Positions 46,213-55,811 of a stretch of 64,000 bases of DNA are shown here, one piece after another. Source of the stretch: Cellulomonas sp. NTE-D12. GTDB taxonomy: Bacteria; Actinomycetota; Actinomycetes; Actinomycetales; Cellulomonadaceae. The stretch lies in the NCBI RefSeq assembly GCF_027923705.1, contig NZ_AP026442.1:372001-436000 (forward strand), read 5' to 3'. Numbering within the stretch: position 1 is the first letter of the stretch; the number at the start of each line of letters is the position of its first letter. Under the pieces are notes generated by a model. That model was not told where the DNA came from. It did no database searches and saw only the letters and a list, made by a program, of their open reading frames with translations. Made by a program: the position numbers and the translations under genes.

Positions 46213-47865
46213 ATGTCGGCCGAGGGCGGTTCGGGAGCCGGCCGCTCGCGGCGACCCGGCCGCCGGGCGGCCATGCTGGTCGGTGCCTCGGTCGTCGTCG
46301 TCCTGCTCGTCGCCGGGGCGGTGGTGCTCGTCGCGCGGGGCCGCCCGGGGCAGGCGCCCGTCTCGTCGTCCCTCGGCCGCGTCCTCGGGGCCCCCGCCGC
46401 CGGGAGGTCCGGCGTCGGGCCGACCACCGGCCCGACGCCGTCCGTCGCGCCGCTGACCCCGACCGCCGACTGGCACGTCAGCTCGCCGCCCGGGACGCAC
46501 ATCGAGGGGTACGCCGACCGGACCAGCGTGCGCACCGACGGCCAGGTGCAGCTGCGCGTGTCCGCGACGGGCAGGTCGTTCGGCGTGACGGTGCTCCGGA
46601 TGGGGTCGTACGGCTCGTCCGCGGCGGCCCGCCTGGCACACGCCGGTCCGTTCCGGGTGGTCGCGCAGCCGCCGCCGACCGTCGTCCCCGAGACCCGGAC
46701 GGTCACCACGTCCTGGACCCCGACCGCGACGATCGCGGCGACGGGGTGGCCGCCGGGCGCGTACCTGCTGCGCCTCGAGGGGGACGACGGTGCCGAGGGC
46801 TACGTCCCGCTGACCGTGCGCTCGGACAGCACCGCCGGGAAGGTGGTGCTGGTCCAAGCCGTCACCACGTGGCAGGCCTACAACGACTACGGCGGCATGA
46901 GCCTCTACCACGGCAAGGACGGGATGCCGGCGAGCCGGTCGTTCGCCGTGACGTTCGACCGGCCCTACGCCGCGGCCTCCGGCAGCGGCGACTTCCTCGG
47001 CAACGAGCTGCCGCTCGTGACGTTCGCCGAGCACCTCGGGCTCCCCCTCGCCTACGCGACGGACGTCGACCTGCAGGAGGACCCGCACCTGCTCGACGGC
47101 GCCCGCGCCGTGGTGTCCCCGGGGCACGACGAGTACTGGTCGACCGCGATGCGGCAGGCGCTGACCAGGGCCCGCGACGCCGGCACCAACGTGGCCTTCC
47201 TCGGCGCCAACGCCGTCTACCGGCACATCCGGTTCGGGTCCACGCCGGTGGGACCGGATCGGCTGGAGATCGACTACAAGAGCACCGCGGACCCGATCAC
47301 CGCGACCGACCCCTCCGAGTCGACGACGCAGTGGCGCTCCGCTCCCGTGCCACGCCCGGAGAGCGACCTGGTCGGGGGCTTCTACCAGTGCAACCCGGTC
47401 AAGGCGCCGCTCGTCGTGGCGCACCGGCTGTCGTGGCTCACCGACGGCCTGCAGCCCGGGCAGACGCTCGGGACGCTCGTCGGGCCCGAGTACGACCGGG
47501 TCGACCTCTCGGTGCCGACGCCCCATCCCCTCCAGGTCCTGTTCCACTCTCCCGTCACGTGCAAGCTCATGGGCCGGACCGTCCAGGACGCCGCCGACGT
47601 CACCTACTACACGACGAGCAGCGGCGCGGGCGTCTTCGACGCGGGCACCAGCAAGTGGGTGTGCGCGCTGGACGACACGGCGTGCGAAGCCGGCTGGGGC
47701 GACGCGGCGACGTACCAGGTGGTGCGGCAGGTGACCCAGAGGTTGCTGACCGAGGCGGCGAAGGGGCCGTTGGGTCGGACGCACCCGGCGCAGGACACCA
47801 CGGGTGGCGCCCCGGGCCGCGACGACGGGGTCGCCGGGATCCCTGCAGGTGGCCCGACACCCTGA
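46213..47865 (+). CDS. Membrane-anchored N,N-dimethylformamidase beta subunit-like protein
   Basis: A 550-residue extracellular protein with one N-terminal membrane anchor (about 20-44) and a Ser/Pro/Thr-rich linker. The main domain matches the C-terminal domain of the N,N-dimethylformamidase large subunit, including TTWQAYNDYGGMSLYHG and SPGHDEYWS, whose His/Asp/Glu residues may bind metal. Related actinobacterial proteins lack the rest of the amidase, so amidase activity is not assured. Three cysteines near the C-terminus could form disulfides. ATG 46213 puts the anchor at the N-terminus. Confidence 0.8.
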   Translation: MSAEGGSGAGRSRRPGRRAAMLVGASVVVVLLVAGAVVLVARGRPGQAPVSSSLGRVLGAPAAGRSGVGPTTGPTPSVAPLTPTADWHVSSPPGTHIEGYADRTSVRTDGQVQLRVSATGRSFGVTVLRMGSYGSSAAARLAHAGPFRVVAQPPPTVVPETRTVTTSWTPTATIAATGWPPGAYLLRLEGDDGAEGYVPLTVRSDSTAGKVVLVQAVTTWQAYNDYGGMSLYHGKDGMPASRSFAVTFDRPYAAASGSGDFLGNELPLVTFAEHLGLPLAYATDVDLQEDPHLLDGARAVVSPGHDEYWSTAMRQALTRARDAGTNVAFLGANAVYRHIRFGSTPVGPDRLEIDYKSTADPITATDPSESTTQWRSAPVPRPESDLVGGFYQCNPVKAPLVVAHRLSWLTDGLQPGQTLGTLVGPEYDRVDLSVPTPHPLQVLFHSPVTCKLMGRTVQDAADVTYYTTSSGAGVFDAGTSKWVCALDDTACEAGWGDAATYQVVRQVTQRLLTEAAKGPLGRTHPAQDTTGGAPGRDDGVAGIPAGGPTP

Positions 47866-47881
47866 GTCCGGTGCGGAACTG

Positions 47882-50800
47882 TCAGTCGCCGCCTGCTCGA
47901 TCGGCCCCTGCCTGCGCGGACCGCTGCAGCGCCCGGTCGGCGAGCGTGTCGGGGGTGCCGAACCGGTGGGCGGTGACCGTGACGGACTGCTCACGGAGGA
48001 ACGTCAGCAGCTCCACCCGGCCGGACTCGGTGACGGGCTGGTGGTAGACCGCCAGGTCGGGTCGCGGTCCGGTGGCGTGCGCGAGCGCATCGGCGTCGCC
48101 GTCCACCAGCCGGATGCGGCCGGACGGCAGGGTGCGGACGGCGGCGAGCCACGTGGTGTCGTCCTCGGCGCGCACCGTGACGCCGAGGTCGTGCAGCACG
48201 GCGCCGAGCGGGGCGGGCAGCAGGTGGGACGTCGAGACCGTCACCTCGGCGCCGGCCACCAGCCCGGCGCCGACCACGCGCACCAGGGCGGCCACCGACC
48301 CGCGCCGACCGAGCCGCACCAGCACCGGCACCGGCCGGTAGCGCAGGACGTTGCGCTCCGCGCCCAGGCCGGTGACGTCGTCGGACCGGGAGAAGACGTC
48401 GCGCCAGGCCTGGGCGTCCGAGGCGAGGGCCCGTTCGAGCGGACCGGCTGCGGCGGGCGTCGCGTCGCCGGACGGCGTGACGGGTGCGCCGTCGGAGGCG
48501 GACGACGAGGTCTGGCCCGGGCCGGCCGGCCGGAAGTCCGCCTCGTCGTGCGCGAACGGCGCATCCGCCACGCCCGCGGCACGGGCCGCCTCGAGCAGCC
48601 GGGCCGCTGCCGGACCCAACGGCGCGCCGTGCCGAGCGGGCGCGGAGGCCCAGTCGACCAGCGGCACCAGGGTGTTCGGACCGCCGGCCTTGGCGCCGGG
48701 GCCCACCGCCGACCGCTTCCAGCCGCCGAACGGCTGCCGCCGCACGATCGCCCCGGTGATGCCGCGGTTCACGTAGAGGTTCCCCGCCTCCACGCGGGTC
48801 AGCCAGTGCGCCACCTCGTCCACGTCCTGGCTGTGCAGGCCCGCGGTCAGCCCGTAGTCGACACCGTTCTGCAGGTCGATCGCCTCGTCGAGCGTCTCGG
48901 CGGTCATCACGCCGAGCACCGGTCCGAAGTACTCGGTGCGGTGGAACGCCGAGCCCGCGCGCACCCCCGCGCGCACGCCGGGTGTCCACAGGCGTCCGGC
49001 GTCGTCCAGGCGTCGCGGCCGCACGGCCCAGCTCTCGCCCGGCGCCAGCCGGGTCAGGCCGTCGAGCAGCTTGCCCTCCGCGGGCTCGATCACGGGCCCC
49101 ATCTGGGTCGCCGGGTCGGCGGGCAGGCCGACGCGCAGGCTGGTCACCGCGTCGAGCAGCTGGTCGTGGAACCGCCGCGACGTGCCGACCGACCCGACCA
49201 GGATCACCAGCGACGCGGCCGAGCACTTCTGGCCCGCGTGCCCGAAGGCGGAGGCGACGACGTCGCGCACCGCCAGGTCCAGGTCGGCGCTCGGCGTCAC
49301 GACGATCGCGTTCTTGCCGCTGGTCTCCGCCAGCAGGTGCAGGCCGGGCCGGAAGCCGGCGAACAGCCGGGCCGTCTCGAACGAGCCGGTGAGCAGCAGC
49401 CGGTCGACGCGCGCGTCGGAGACGAGGGCCTTGCCGAGACCGTCCTCGGCGACGTGCACCAGGGCCAGGACCTCGCGCGGCACGCCGGCCGCCCACAGCG
49501 CCTCGGCCAGCACCGAGCCGCACCGGGCCGCCTGCGGCGCCGGCTTGAGCACCACCGCCGAGCCGGCCGCGAGCGGGGCCAGCACCGAGCCCGCGGCGAT
49601 CGACACCGGGAAGTTCCACGGCGGCGTCGCCACGGTGAGCCGGACGGGGTGCGCGACGGCGCCGTCCGTCCCCTCGAGCTCCTCGGCGAGCCCCGCGTAC
49701 CAGCGCGCGAAGTCGACCGCCTCGCTGACCTCGGGATCGGCCTGGTCGAGGGTCTTGCCGGTCTCGGCGGCCATCACCTCGCACAGGTCGCCGCGGCGCC
49801 GCTCCAGCTCGTCGGCGGCCCGCCGCAGCACCGTCGCGCGCTCGCGGGCCGGCAGGGTGCCCCACTCGGTGCCGGCCGCGACGGCGGCCGCGAGGATGCG
49901 GTCGAGCTCGGCGGGGTCGGTGACGGTGTGCTCGTCACGCGTCTTGACGCCCAGGTGCGACGACGGGACGCGGGCGAGCAGCTCGCGTGCCCACTGCCGG
50001 TTCGGCGCGAGCGAAGGGTCCGTGTCCGGGGCCGAGGCGAACGTCCGGGCATCGGACGAGGCCGCGGCGTCACGGCGGCGGTCCTGGGTGCGGCGCGGTG
50101 CCGGCACCTCGTCGCGGGCGTCCACCAGCGCCCGCAGCGAGACGAGGAACCGGTCGCGCTCGCGCGCGAAGGCCCCGTCGTCGTCGGCCATCGTGAACAG
50201 GGACGACATCACGTTCTCCGGGCTCGCGGCCTCCTCCAGCCGCCGCACCAGGTAGGCGATCGCCACGTCGAAGTGCTCGGGGTGCACCACGGGCGTGTAG
50301 AGCAGCAGCCGCCCCGTCGACCGGCGCACCGCCTCGGCCTGACCGGTGGCCATGCCGAGCAGCATCTCCATCTCCACCGCGTCCTGTACGCCCCGTCGCC
50401 CTGCCAGCAGCCAGGCGAACGCCAGGTCGAACAGGTTGTGACCGGCCACGCCGAGGTGCACGTTCGCGGTCCGCTCGGGCGTCAGCGCCCAGTCGAGCAC
50501 CCGCTTGTACGCGGTGTCCGTCTGCTGCTTGGTGTCCCAGGTGGCCGGCGGCCAGTCGTGCAGCTCGGCGTCGACGTGCTCCATCGACAGGTTCGCGCCC
50601 TTGACCAGGCGCACCTTGACCGGCGCCCCGCCGCCGGCCCGCCGCGCGGCCGCCCACTCCTGCAGCCGCTGCATCGCGCCCAGCGCGTCCGGCAGGTAGG
50701 CCTGCAGCACCACGCCCGCATGCAGGTCGCGCAGCTCCGGCCGGTCGAGCAGCCGCATGAACACCTCGAGCGTCAGGTCGAGGTCGCGGTACTCCTCCAT

Positions 50801-51502
50801 GTCGAGGGTGACGACGGTGCCCGTCGCCGCGGCGCGTCGGTACAGGGGCAGCAGGTGCTCCACCACCTCGTCGACGGTCGCGTCGAACGCCCAGGGCGCG
50901 TGCGGACCGCTGACCGACGACACCTTGATCGACACGTGGTCCACGTCGGTGCGCTCCAGCAGCCGCGCGGTGCCCTCGAGCCGCCGGTCCGCCTCCCGCC
51001 GGCCGAGCACCGCCTCGCCGAGCAGGTTGAGGTTGAGGGCGACGCCGTCGCGGCGCAGGTGGGCCAGCGCGGCTCCGAGGTGCGCGTCCGACGCGTCGAC
51101 GACGAGGTGCCCGACCAGCTCGCGCAGCACCCGACGGGCCACCGGGACGACGACACCCGGCGCCACCGGCCCCGCGAGGCCACCGGCCCGCACGGACCAG
51201 CGCAGCGGCGCCGGCAGGAAGCCCGGCACGTCGCGGGACAGGGTCGCGAGCGCCCGGGCGGCCGCCGCCGGGTCCTCCGGCCGCACCACCCGGTCGATGA
51301 ACCCGACGGCGAACCGCAGCCCGGCCGGGTCGCGCAGCAGCCCCGCCAGCAGGGACGCACCCCGGTCGGGCGGCACGTCGGCAGCCTCGTCGAGCCAGCG
51401 GCGCACCAGCGCCTCGACGTCGGGGACCAGGTCGAGCAGCTCGTCGTCCATCGACTCGATCGTGGCCCGGTCGGCACCGCTGCGCGCGACGAACCGCCGC
51501 AC
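47882..51502 (-). CDS. putA: Bifunctional proline dehydrogenase / L-glutamate-gamma-semialdehyde dehydrogenase
   Basis: A 1206-residue PutA that oxidises proline to glutamate in two steps. The proline dehydrogenase barrel (about 100-440) shows TLDMEEYRDLDLTLEVF, VRLVKGANLSMEHV and the LVRRLEE motif. The aldehyde dehydrogenase domain (about 530-1010) has ETSGKNAIVV and the catalytic C760 in GQKCSAASLV. A degenerate C-terminal region of about 170 residues follows. There is no N-terminal DNA-binding domain. It starts 9 bp after the glycosyltransferase stop, so it belongs to the GH92-GT4 operon. GTG 51502 is used; ATG 51451 is an alternative. FAD and NAD+ are the cofactors. Confidence 0.95.
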   Translation of the reverse strand: MRRFVARSGADRATIESMDDELLDLVPDVEALVRRWLDEAADVPPDRGASLLAGLLRDPAGLRFAVGFIDRVVRPEDPAAAARALATLSRDVPGFLPAPLRWSVRAGGLAGPVAPGVVVPVARRVLRELVGHLVVDASDAHLGAALAHLRRDGVALNLNLLGEAVLGRREADRRLEGTARLLERTDVDHVSIKVSSVSGPHAPWAFDATVDEVVEHLLPLYRRAAATGTVVTLDMEEYRDLDLTLEVFMRLLDRPELRDLHAGVVLQAYLPDALGAMQRLQEWAAARRAGGGAPVKVRLVKGANLSMEHVDAELHDWPPATWDTKQQTDTAYKRVLDWALTPERTANVHLGVAGHNLFDLAFAWLLAGRRGVQDAVEMEMLLGMATGQAEAVRRSTGRLLLYTPVVHPEHFDVAIAYLVRRLEEAASPENVMSSLFTMADDDGAFARERDRFLVSLRALVDARDEVPAPRRTQDRRRDAAASSDARTFASAPDTDPSLAPNRQWARELLARVPSSHLGVKTRDEHTVTDPAELDRILAAAVAAGTEWGTLPARERATVLRRAADELERRRGDLCEVMAAETGKTLDQADPEVSEAVDFARWYAGLAEELEGTDGAVAHPVRLTVATPPWNFPVSIAAGSVLAPLAAGSAVVLKPAPQAARCGSVLAEALWAAGVPREVLALVHVAEDGLGKALVSDARVDRLLLTGSFETARLFAGFRPGLHLLAETSGKNAIVVTPSADLDLAVRDVVASAFGHAGQKCSAASLVILVGSVGTSRRFHDQLLDAVTSLRVGLPADPATQMGPVIEPAEGKLLDGLTRLAPGESWAVRPRRLDDAGRLWTPGVRAGVRAGSAFHRTEYFGPVLGVMTAETLDEAIDLQNGVDYGLTAGLHSQDVDEVAHWLTRVEAGNLYVNRGITGAIVRRQPFGGWKRSAVGPGAKAGGPNTLVPLVDWASAPARHGAPLGPAAARLLEAARAAGVADAPFAHDEADFRPAGPGQTSSSASDGAPVTPSGDATPAAAGPLERALASDAQAWRDVFSRSDDVTGLGAERNVLRYRPVPVLVRLGRRGSVAALVRVVGAGLVAGAEVTVSTSHLLPAPLGAVLHDLGVTVRAEDDTTWLAAVRTLPSGRIRLVDGDADALAHATGPRPDLAVYHQPVTESGRVELLTFLREQSVTVTAHRFGTPDTLADRALQRSAQAGADRAGGD

Positions 51503-51511
51503 TCGGCCGAC

Positions 51512-52837
51512 TCAGACCAGCGACGCGCGCGCCGCGTGCACCTCCGCCACCCGCTCGAGGATCGCGTCGAGCACCGGCATCCGGTCGAACTGCCGCGCGT
51601 GCGCCAGCGCCTGCTCCGCCATCGACTCCCGCTCCACGTCGGACATGCCCAGCACAGCGCGGTCCAGGGCCGCCGCCAGCGCCGCCGGGTCCGCCGGCGG
51701 CACGATCAGCGCCGTGTCGCCGACGGCCTCGCCGATCCCGCCGACGTCCGTGGTGATCACCGGCCCGCCGCCGGACAGCATCGACTCGACCAGGGCGATG
51801 CCGAACGTCTCGGTGAACTCCGGCATCGACTTGCTTGGCAGGGCGAACGCGCGCGCGCCGGCCATCAGGTGCGCCTTCTCGTCGTCGTCCACGTCGTGCA
51901 GGAACCGGATGCGCCCCTCCACCGCGGTCGTCGCCGCGAGCGCGTGCAGCGCCTCGGCCTGCGGTCCGTTGCCGGCCACCACCAGCTCCACCGACCCGGC
52001 GGCGCGGCTGGCGGCGTACGCCTCGATCAGGTCGTCCACCCCCTTGGCGTGCGCCAGCCGCGAGAGGTAGAGCACGTACCCGCCGCGCGTCAGCCCACGC
52101 GCGGCGAGCACCGCGTCGGTGAGGCCGTCGTCCCGCGCCAGGTACGCGCCGACGTCGATCGCGGGGTAGCTGACGTGCACCCGCTCCTCGCACTGCGCGG
52201 CGAACCGGGTGCCGTGCTTGGCGTCGATGGCGCGCGCCTCGTCGACGATCATGTCGCGGGTGTACCGGGACACCGCCAGGCACACGTCGTGGTCCAGGTA
52301 GCTGTCCAGCACGTGCGCGGCAGCCCCGAACCGGTCCTCCTCGACGCACGCCCGCACGACGTTGGTCACGTCCGACCCGACCGCCTCCGCGACCGTCACC
52401 ACGTCCACCGGCAGGCCGGTCGACCGGGCGATCCGCACGGCATCCGCCACCGCCGTGGCGTGCGGTGACAGGTACAGCGACATCGCCACCGTCGGCACGC
52501 CGTCGGTGAACAGCTCGACCAGCCGGCCGGTCAGCCCCGCGAGCCACCGACCGTCCGGCACCTTGTAGTCGCCCACCGGACCGGGCCGCTCCACGGTGAT
52601 GCCGTCGCTGTACGGCAGCACGCCGTCGAGCGGCTTGAGGGGCAGGCCGGCGCGCTGCAGCACGTCCAGCGGCCAGGTGACGATGCGCACGTCGTCGAAC
52701 CCGCGCTGCAGGGCCGCCTCGGCGAGGTTGCGCGCCTCGCCGGAGTGCCCGCAGATCACCGGGTCGGCGCGCACCACCAGCACCAACCGCCGCGTCGGGG
52801 CGCGACCGGGGGTCGCGCCGTCCGGAACCGTGCTCAT
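51512..52837 (-). CDS. Glycosyltransferase family 4 protein
   Basis: A 441-residue retaining glycosyltransferase of the GT-B/GT4 type. The N-terminal domain starts VLVVRADPVICGHSGEARNLAEAA; the nucleotide-sugar domain shows LYLSRLAHAKGVDDLIEA and the EX7E motif in PEFTETFGIALVESMLSGG. Donor and acceptor are unknown. Its ATG overlaps the GH92 stop by 4 bp and putA follows after 9 bp, so it is the middle gene of a three-gene operon. No signal peptide; cytoplasmic or membrane-associated. Confidence 0.92.
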   Translation of the reverse strand: MSTVPDGATPGRAPTRRLVLVVRADPVICGHSGEARNLAEAALQRGFDDVRIVTWPLDVLQRAGLPLKPLDGVLPYSDGITVERPGPVGDYKVPDGRWLAGLTGRLVELFTDGVPTVAMSLYLSPHATAVADAVRIARSTGLPVDVVTVAEAVGSDVTNVVRACVEEDRFGAAAHVLDSYLDHDVCLAVSRYTRDMIVDEARAIDAKHGTRFAAQCEERVHVSYPAIDVGAYLARDDGLTDAVLAARGLTRGGYVLYLSRLAHAKGVDDLIEAYAASRAAGSVELVVAGNGPQAEALHALAATTAVEGRIRFLHDVDDDEKAHLMAGARAFALPSKSMPEFTETFGIALVESMLSGGGPVITTDVGGIGEAVGDTALIVPPADPAALAAALDRAVLGMSDVERESMAEQALAHARQFDRMPVLDAILERVAEVHAARASLV

Positions 52838-55107
52838 GCCGCTCCTCCCGGCCGGACCACCGGCGTCGACAGGGTCGGCGGTCCGGAGCTGGTCGTCAGC
52901 GGCACCGGTGAGCGGGACGACGGCGGTCGGCTCGCCAGGTCGGTGCCCCAGCCGTTGGGCTCAACGCCGAGCCGCACCTGCAGGTGCCCGCCGCGGTGCA
53001 CCTCGTGCCCGCTGAGCCACGACCGGTCCAGCGGCCGACCGTTGAAGACGATGCCCTGGACGTACTGGGCGGGACCGCCGGGCTCCGGCTCCCGGAACCC
53101 CTCCGTCTCGATGGTCAGCGAACGCCCTCCGACCTCCAGTGCCGCGGCCCGCCAGGACGGGGCGTTCACCAGGAACCGGTTCTGCCCGGCCACCGGGAAC
53201 AGCCCGAGGCTGGCCCACACGTACCAGGACGAGAGTCCGCCGGAGTCGTCGTTGCCGGGCAGCCCGCCACGGCCGGTGCCGAACTGGTTCAGCACCACGT
53301 CGTGCACCACCTGCGCCGTCCGGTCGGGCCGGCCGGCCCAGTGGTACGCGTACGGGGCCTCCATGTCCGGCTCGTTGTTCAGCCCCTCGAACCGGTCCAA
53401 CCGGTAGCCGGCCGCCATCTCCGCCAGCTCGGGCTGCAGCCCCGGCTGCACCACGGGCGGTGCGCCGAACCCGAAGAAACGGTCGAGCAGCCGGACGAAG
53501 GCGTCGTCACCGCCGGCCAGCGCGATCCGCCCCGCCATGTCGTGCAGCAGCCGGAACGAGTAGTTCCACTTGCCGCCCTCGTAGTACGTCGAGTCGTGCA
53601 GCAGGCCGGTCGCCGGGTCGAAGGCGTTGGCCCACCGGTCGGCGAGCGGGGCGAACTGCTCCACGAGCGCCCGGTCGCCGACGTGCGCCGCGACGTACGC
53701 GGTGCACCAGTAGCCGAACGCCAGGTCCAGCGTGTGGCTGACCGGCTGCGCCAGCCCGCGCAGCAGGAACTCCTCGCCGTAGGTGCGCCGCAGGTCGTTG
53801 TGCATGTGCACCAGCGCCCAGTCCCAGTCGACACCGGGCAGGCCGAGCTGGCACACGTCGGCCAGGAAGGTGTGGGCCAGCGCCGACCCCTGCCGGGAGA
53901 ACTGGTCCGCGCCACGCGCCATCCGGTACCCGATCGGCAGGTTGCCCTCCTCCTCGGCGATCTGGATCAGCGCGTTGGCCAGGGCCACCGCCTTGTGCGG
54001 CCGTAGGGCGGTGATCAGCGGCAGCTGCGTGCGGTAGATGTCCCACATCGTCGCGATGTCGAACACGAACGGGCCGTCCGTCGGCCAGAACGGGGACTCG
54101 TCCATCGCCAGGCACGGCTTGATCAGGGAGTGGTAGACGGCGGTCGACAGCACCGTCTGCCGCGCCCGGGACGGGGTGTCCACCTGCACGCCGTCCAGGT
54201 GCTCGCGCCAGTCGGCGGCCGTCGCCGCCCGTCGGACGGTGAAGCTGCGCGGCCCCGGCCCGCAGTCGTGCTCGAGGTTCTCCCGGGCCTGCTCCACGCC
54301 GCGCAGCGAGAAGCCGAACCGCACCTCGACCACCTGGCCCGGTTCCGCCCGCCCGGCCCACATCAGCCCGAACGGCCGCAGGGTCGTCGGCCGGATCCGG
54401 TCGAAGTCCAGCCGGGTGCCGCCCGGCATCAGCCGGCGGTCGTACCAGAGCATCTGCCGCCAGGCGCCGGGTGCGTCGCACTCCACGTGCACGGCCAGCG
54501 GTGCGCCCTCGACGACGATCTCGCCCTGCGCCACCCCTGGCGCCAGCGCGGCGAGCCGCGCCCGCAACGGCACCGTGCGGCCGTAGGGGATGATCAGCCC
54601 GCCCATCGAGAAGTCGATCACCACGCGTGCGTCGCGGTGCGCCGGGAACGTGTACCGGTGCACGGCGCTCTTGGGGCCGACGGTCAGCTCGCAGTGGATG
54701 CCGGACCCCAGTGTCGCCGAGTAGTAGCCGGGCTCCGCCTGCTCGTCGACCACGTCCCACAACGACCCCAGGTCGTCCAAGGGCTGCAGCATGGGCGTGA
54801 CGCGGAAGTAGTTGTAGTACTTGCGGATCGCGCCGGTCCCCGACTGCTGGAAGTGCGTGAACCCGCTGGCCACCTGCCGCTCGTACAGCGGCACGGGCAG
54901 CCCCTCGGTGCCCAGGTCGTACCGGCCGTAGCCCGTGGGGTAGGCGCCGGAGTACGCGCAGGCCGAGACCATGCCGAGCGGGTAGGTCGCGCCGGGGTGC
55001 GTGTTGCCCACCTGCGGCTTGGGCCACCACCACGTGGCGGCCAAGCCCTGCGGCTGCGGGAGCTGGGTGGCCTCCGTGCCGATGAACGGGTCGACGTGCT
55101 CGAACAC
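52834..55107 (-). CDS. GH92-like glycoside hydrolase (alpha-mannosidase family)
   Basis: A 757-residue protein matching family GH92, calcium-dependent exo-alpha-mannosidases. It opens with VDPFIGTE and HPGATYPLGMVSACAYSG, and has the C-terminal signature GNDDSGGLSSWYVWASLGLFP, which includes the conserved acidic residues. There is no signal peptide, whereas many GH92 enzymes are secreted, so this one should act inside the cell. GTG 55107 has GAGGGG upstream. It is the first gene of the operon with GT4 and putA; the pairing with a glycosyltransferase suggests turnover of an intracellular glycan or glycoside. Confidence 0.87.
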   Translation of the reverse strand: MFEHVDPFIGTEATQLPQPQGLAATWWWPKPQVGNTHPGATYPLGMVSACAYSGAYPTGYGRYDLGTEGLPVPLYERQVASGFTHFQQSGTGAIRKYYNYFRVTPMLQPLDDLGSLWDVVDEQAEPGYYSATLGSGIHCELTVGPKSAVHRYTFPAHRDARVVIDFSMGGLIIPYGRTVPLRARLAALAPGVAQGEIVVEGAPLAVHVECDAPGAWRQMLWYDRRLMPGGTRLDFDRIRPTTLRPFGLMWAGRAEPGQVVEVRFGFSLRGVEQARENLEHDCGPGPRSFTVRRAATAADWREHLDGVQVDTPSRARQTVLSTAVYHSLIKPCLAMDESPFWPTDGPFVFDIATMWDIYRTQLPLITALRPHKAVALANALIQIAEEEGNLPIGYRMARGADQFSRQGSALAHTFLADVCQLGLPGVDWDWALVHMHNDLRRTYGEEFLLRGLAQPVSHTLDLAFGYWCTAYVAAHVGDRALVEQFAPLADRWANAFDPATGLLHDSTYYEGGKWNYSFRLLHDMAGRIALAGGDDAFVRLLDRFFGFGAPPVVQPGLQPELAEMAAGYRLDRFEGLNNEPDMEAPYAYHWAGRPDRTAQVVHDVVLNQFGTGRGGLPGNDDSGGLSSWYVWASLGLFPVAGQNRFLVNAPSWRAAALEVGGRSLTIETEGFREPEPGGPAQYVQGIVFNGRPLDRSWLSGHEVHRGGHLQVRLGVEPNGWGTDLASRPPSSRSPVPLTTSSGPPTLSTPVVRPGGAA

Positions 55108-55250
55108 GCGCTCACCCCTCTCGTTGGCCGCATCGTGCCTGATCGGCGGAGGTTACGGCAGGGGGGTGACGGGCAGGTTGCCGGGACGCGTCCGGACGAC
55201 GACGCGTTGCGACGACGGCGACGCCCGCAACCGTCGAGGCGCAGGCTCGT

Positions 55251-55709
55251 TCACGCGCCGCCCGGGAACCCCAGCTGCCGCCACGCCTCGTACGTCGCCA
55301 CGGCGGCGGCGTTGGACAGGTTCATCGATCGGCGGCCCGGCAGCATCGGGATGCGCACGCGGTCGGTCACCCGGGGGTCGTGCTGGACCTCCGGCGGCAG
55401 GCCGGTCGGCTCCGCCCCGAACAGCAGCGCGTCGCCGTCCTGCCAGTCCACGTCCGTGTACCAGCGGTCGGCACCGGTGGTGAAGGCGAACACCCTGGTC
55501 AGACCGGCCAGCGCATGGTCCAGGTCGGGGTGCACCACCACCTGGGCGAGGTCGTGGTAGTCCAGTCCGGCTCGTCGCAACCGCGGTTCGTCCAGCTCGA
55601 AACCCAGCGGCTCCACGAGGTGCAGCACCGCCCCTGTGCCGGACACCATGCGGATCGCGTTGCCGGTGTTCCCGGCGATCCGGGGCTCGTGGAAGACGAC
55701 GTGCAGCAC
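55251..55709 (-). CDS. trmL: tRNA (cytidine(34)-2'-O)-methyltransferase
   Basis: A 152-residue SPOUT methyltransferase that methylates the wobble nucleotide of tRNA-Leu with SAM. The knot motifs are complete: EPRIAGNTGNAIRM near the start, LLFGAEPTGLP in the middle and IPMLPGRRSMNLSNAAAVATY near the end. Length and the GTG start (MLHVVFHEP) are typical of TrmL. It is divergent from the aldo/keto reductase gene across 102 bp. Confidence 0.94.
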   Translation of the reverse strand: MLHVVFHEPRIAGNTGNAIRMVSGTGAVLHLVEPLGFELDEPRLRRAGLDYHDLAQVVVHPDLDHALAGLTRVFAFTTGADRWYTDVDWQDGDALLFGAEPTGLPPEVQHDPRVTDRVRIPMLPGRRSMNLSNAAAVATYEAWRQLGFPGGA

Positions 55710-55811
55710 GGGCCGATGCTGCCACGGGCCGGTGTCGGTTCCGGTGGCTAGCCTGGTCGCGCACCCCGCCGCCCACGGCCGTCGGTGCGCCACCCGAGAG
55801 GATCGCCGTCG

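Noticed and set aside
47804..52468. A very long plus-strand open frame (over 1500 codons) antisense to putA and the glycosyltransferase
   Set aside because: It is Arg/His/Gly-rich, resembles no family and mirrors the third-codon GC bias of the real minus-strand genes, whose domains and motifs are unmistakable.
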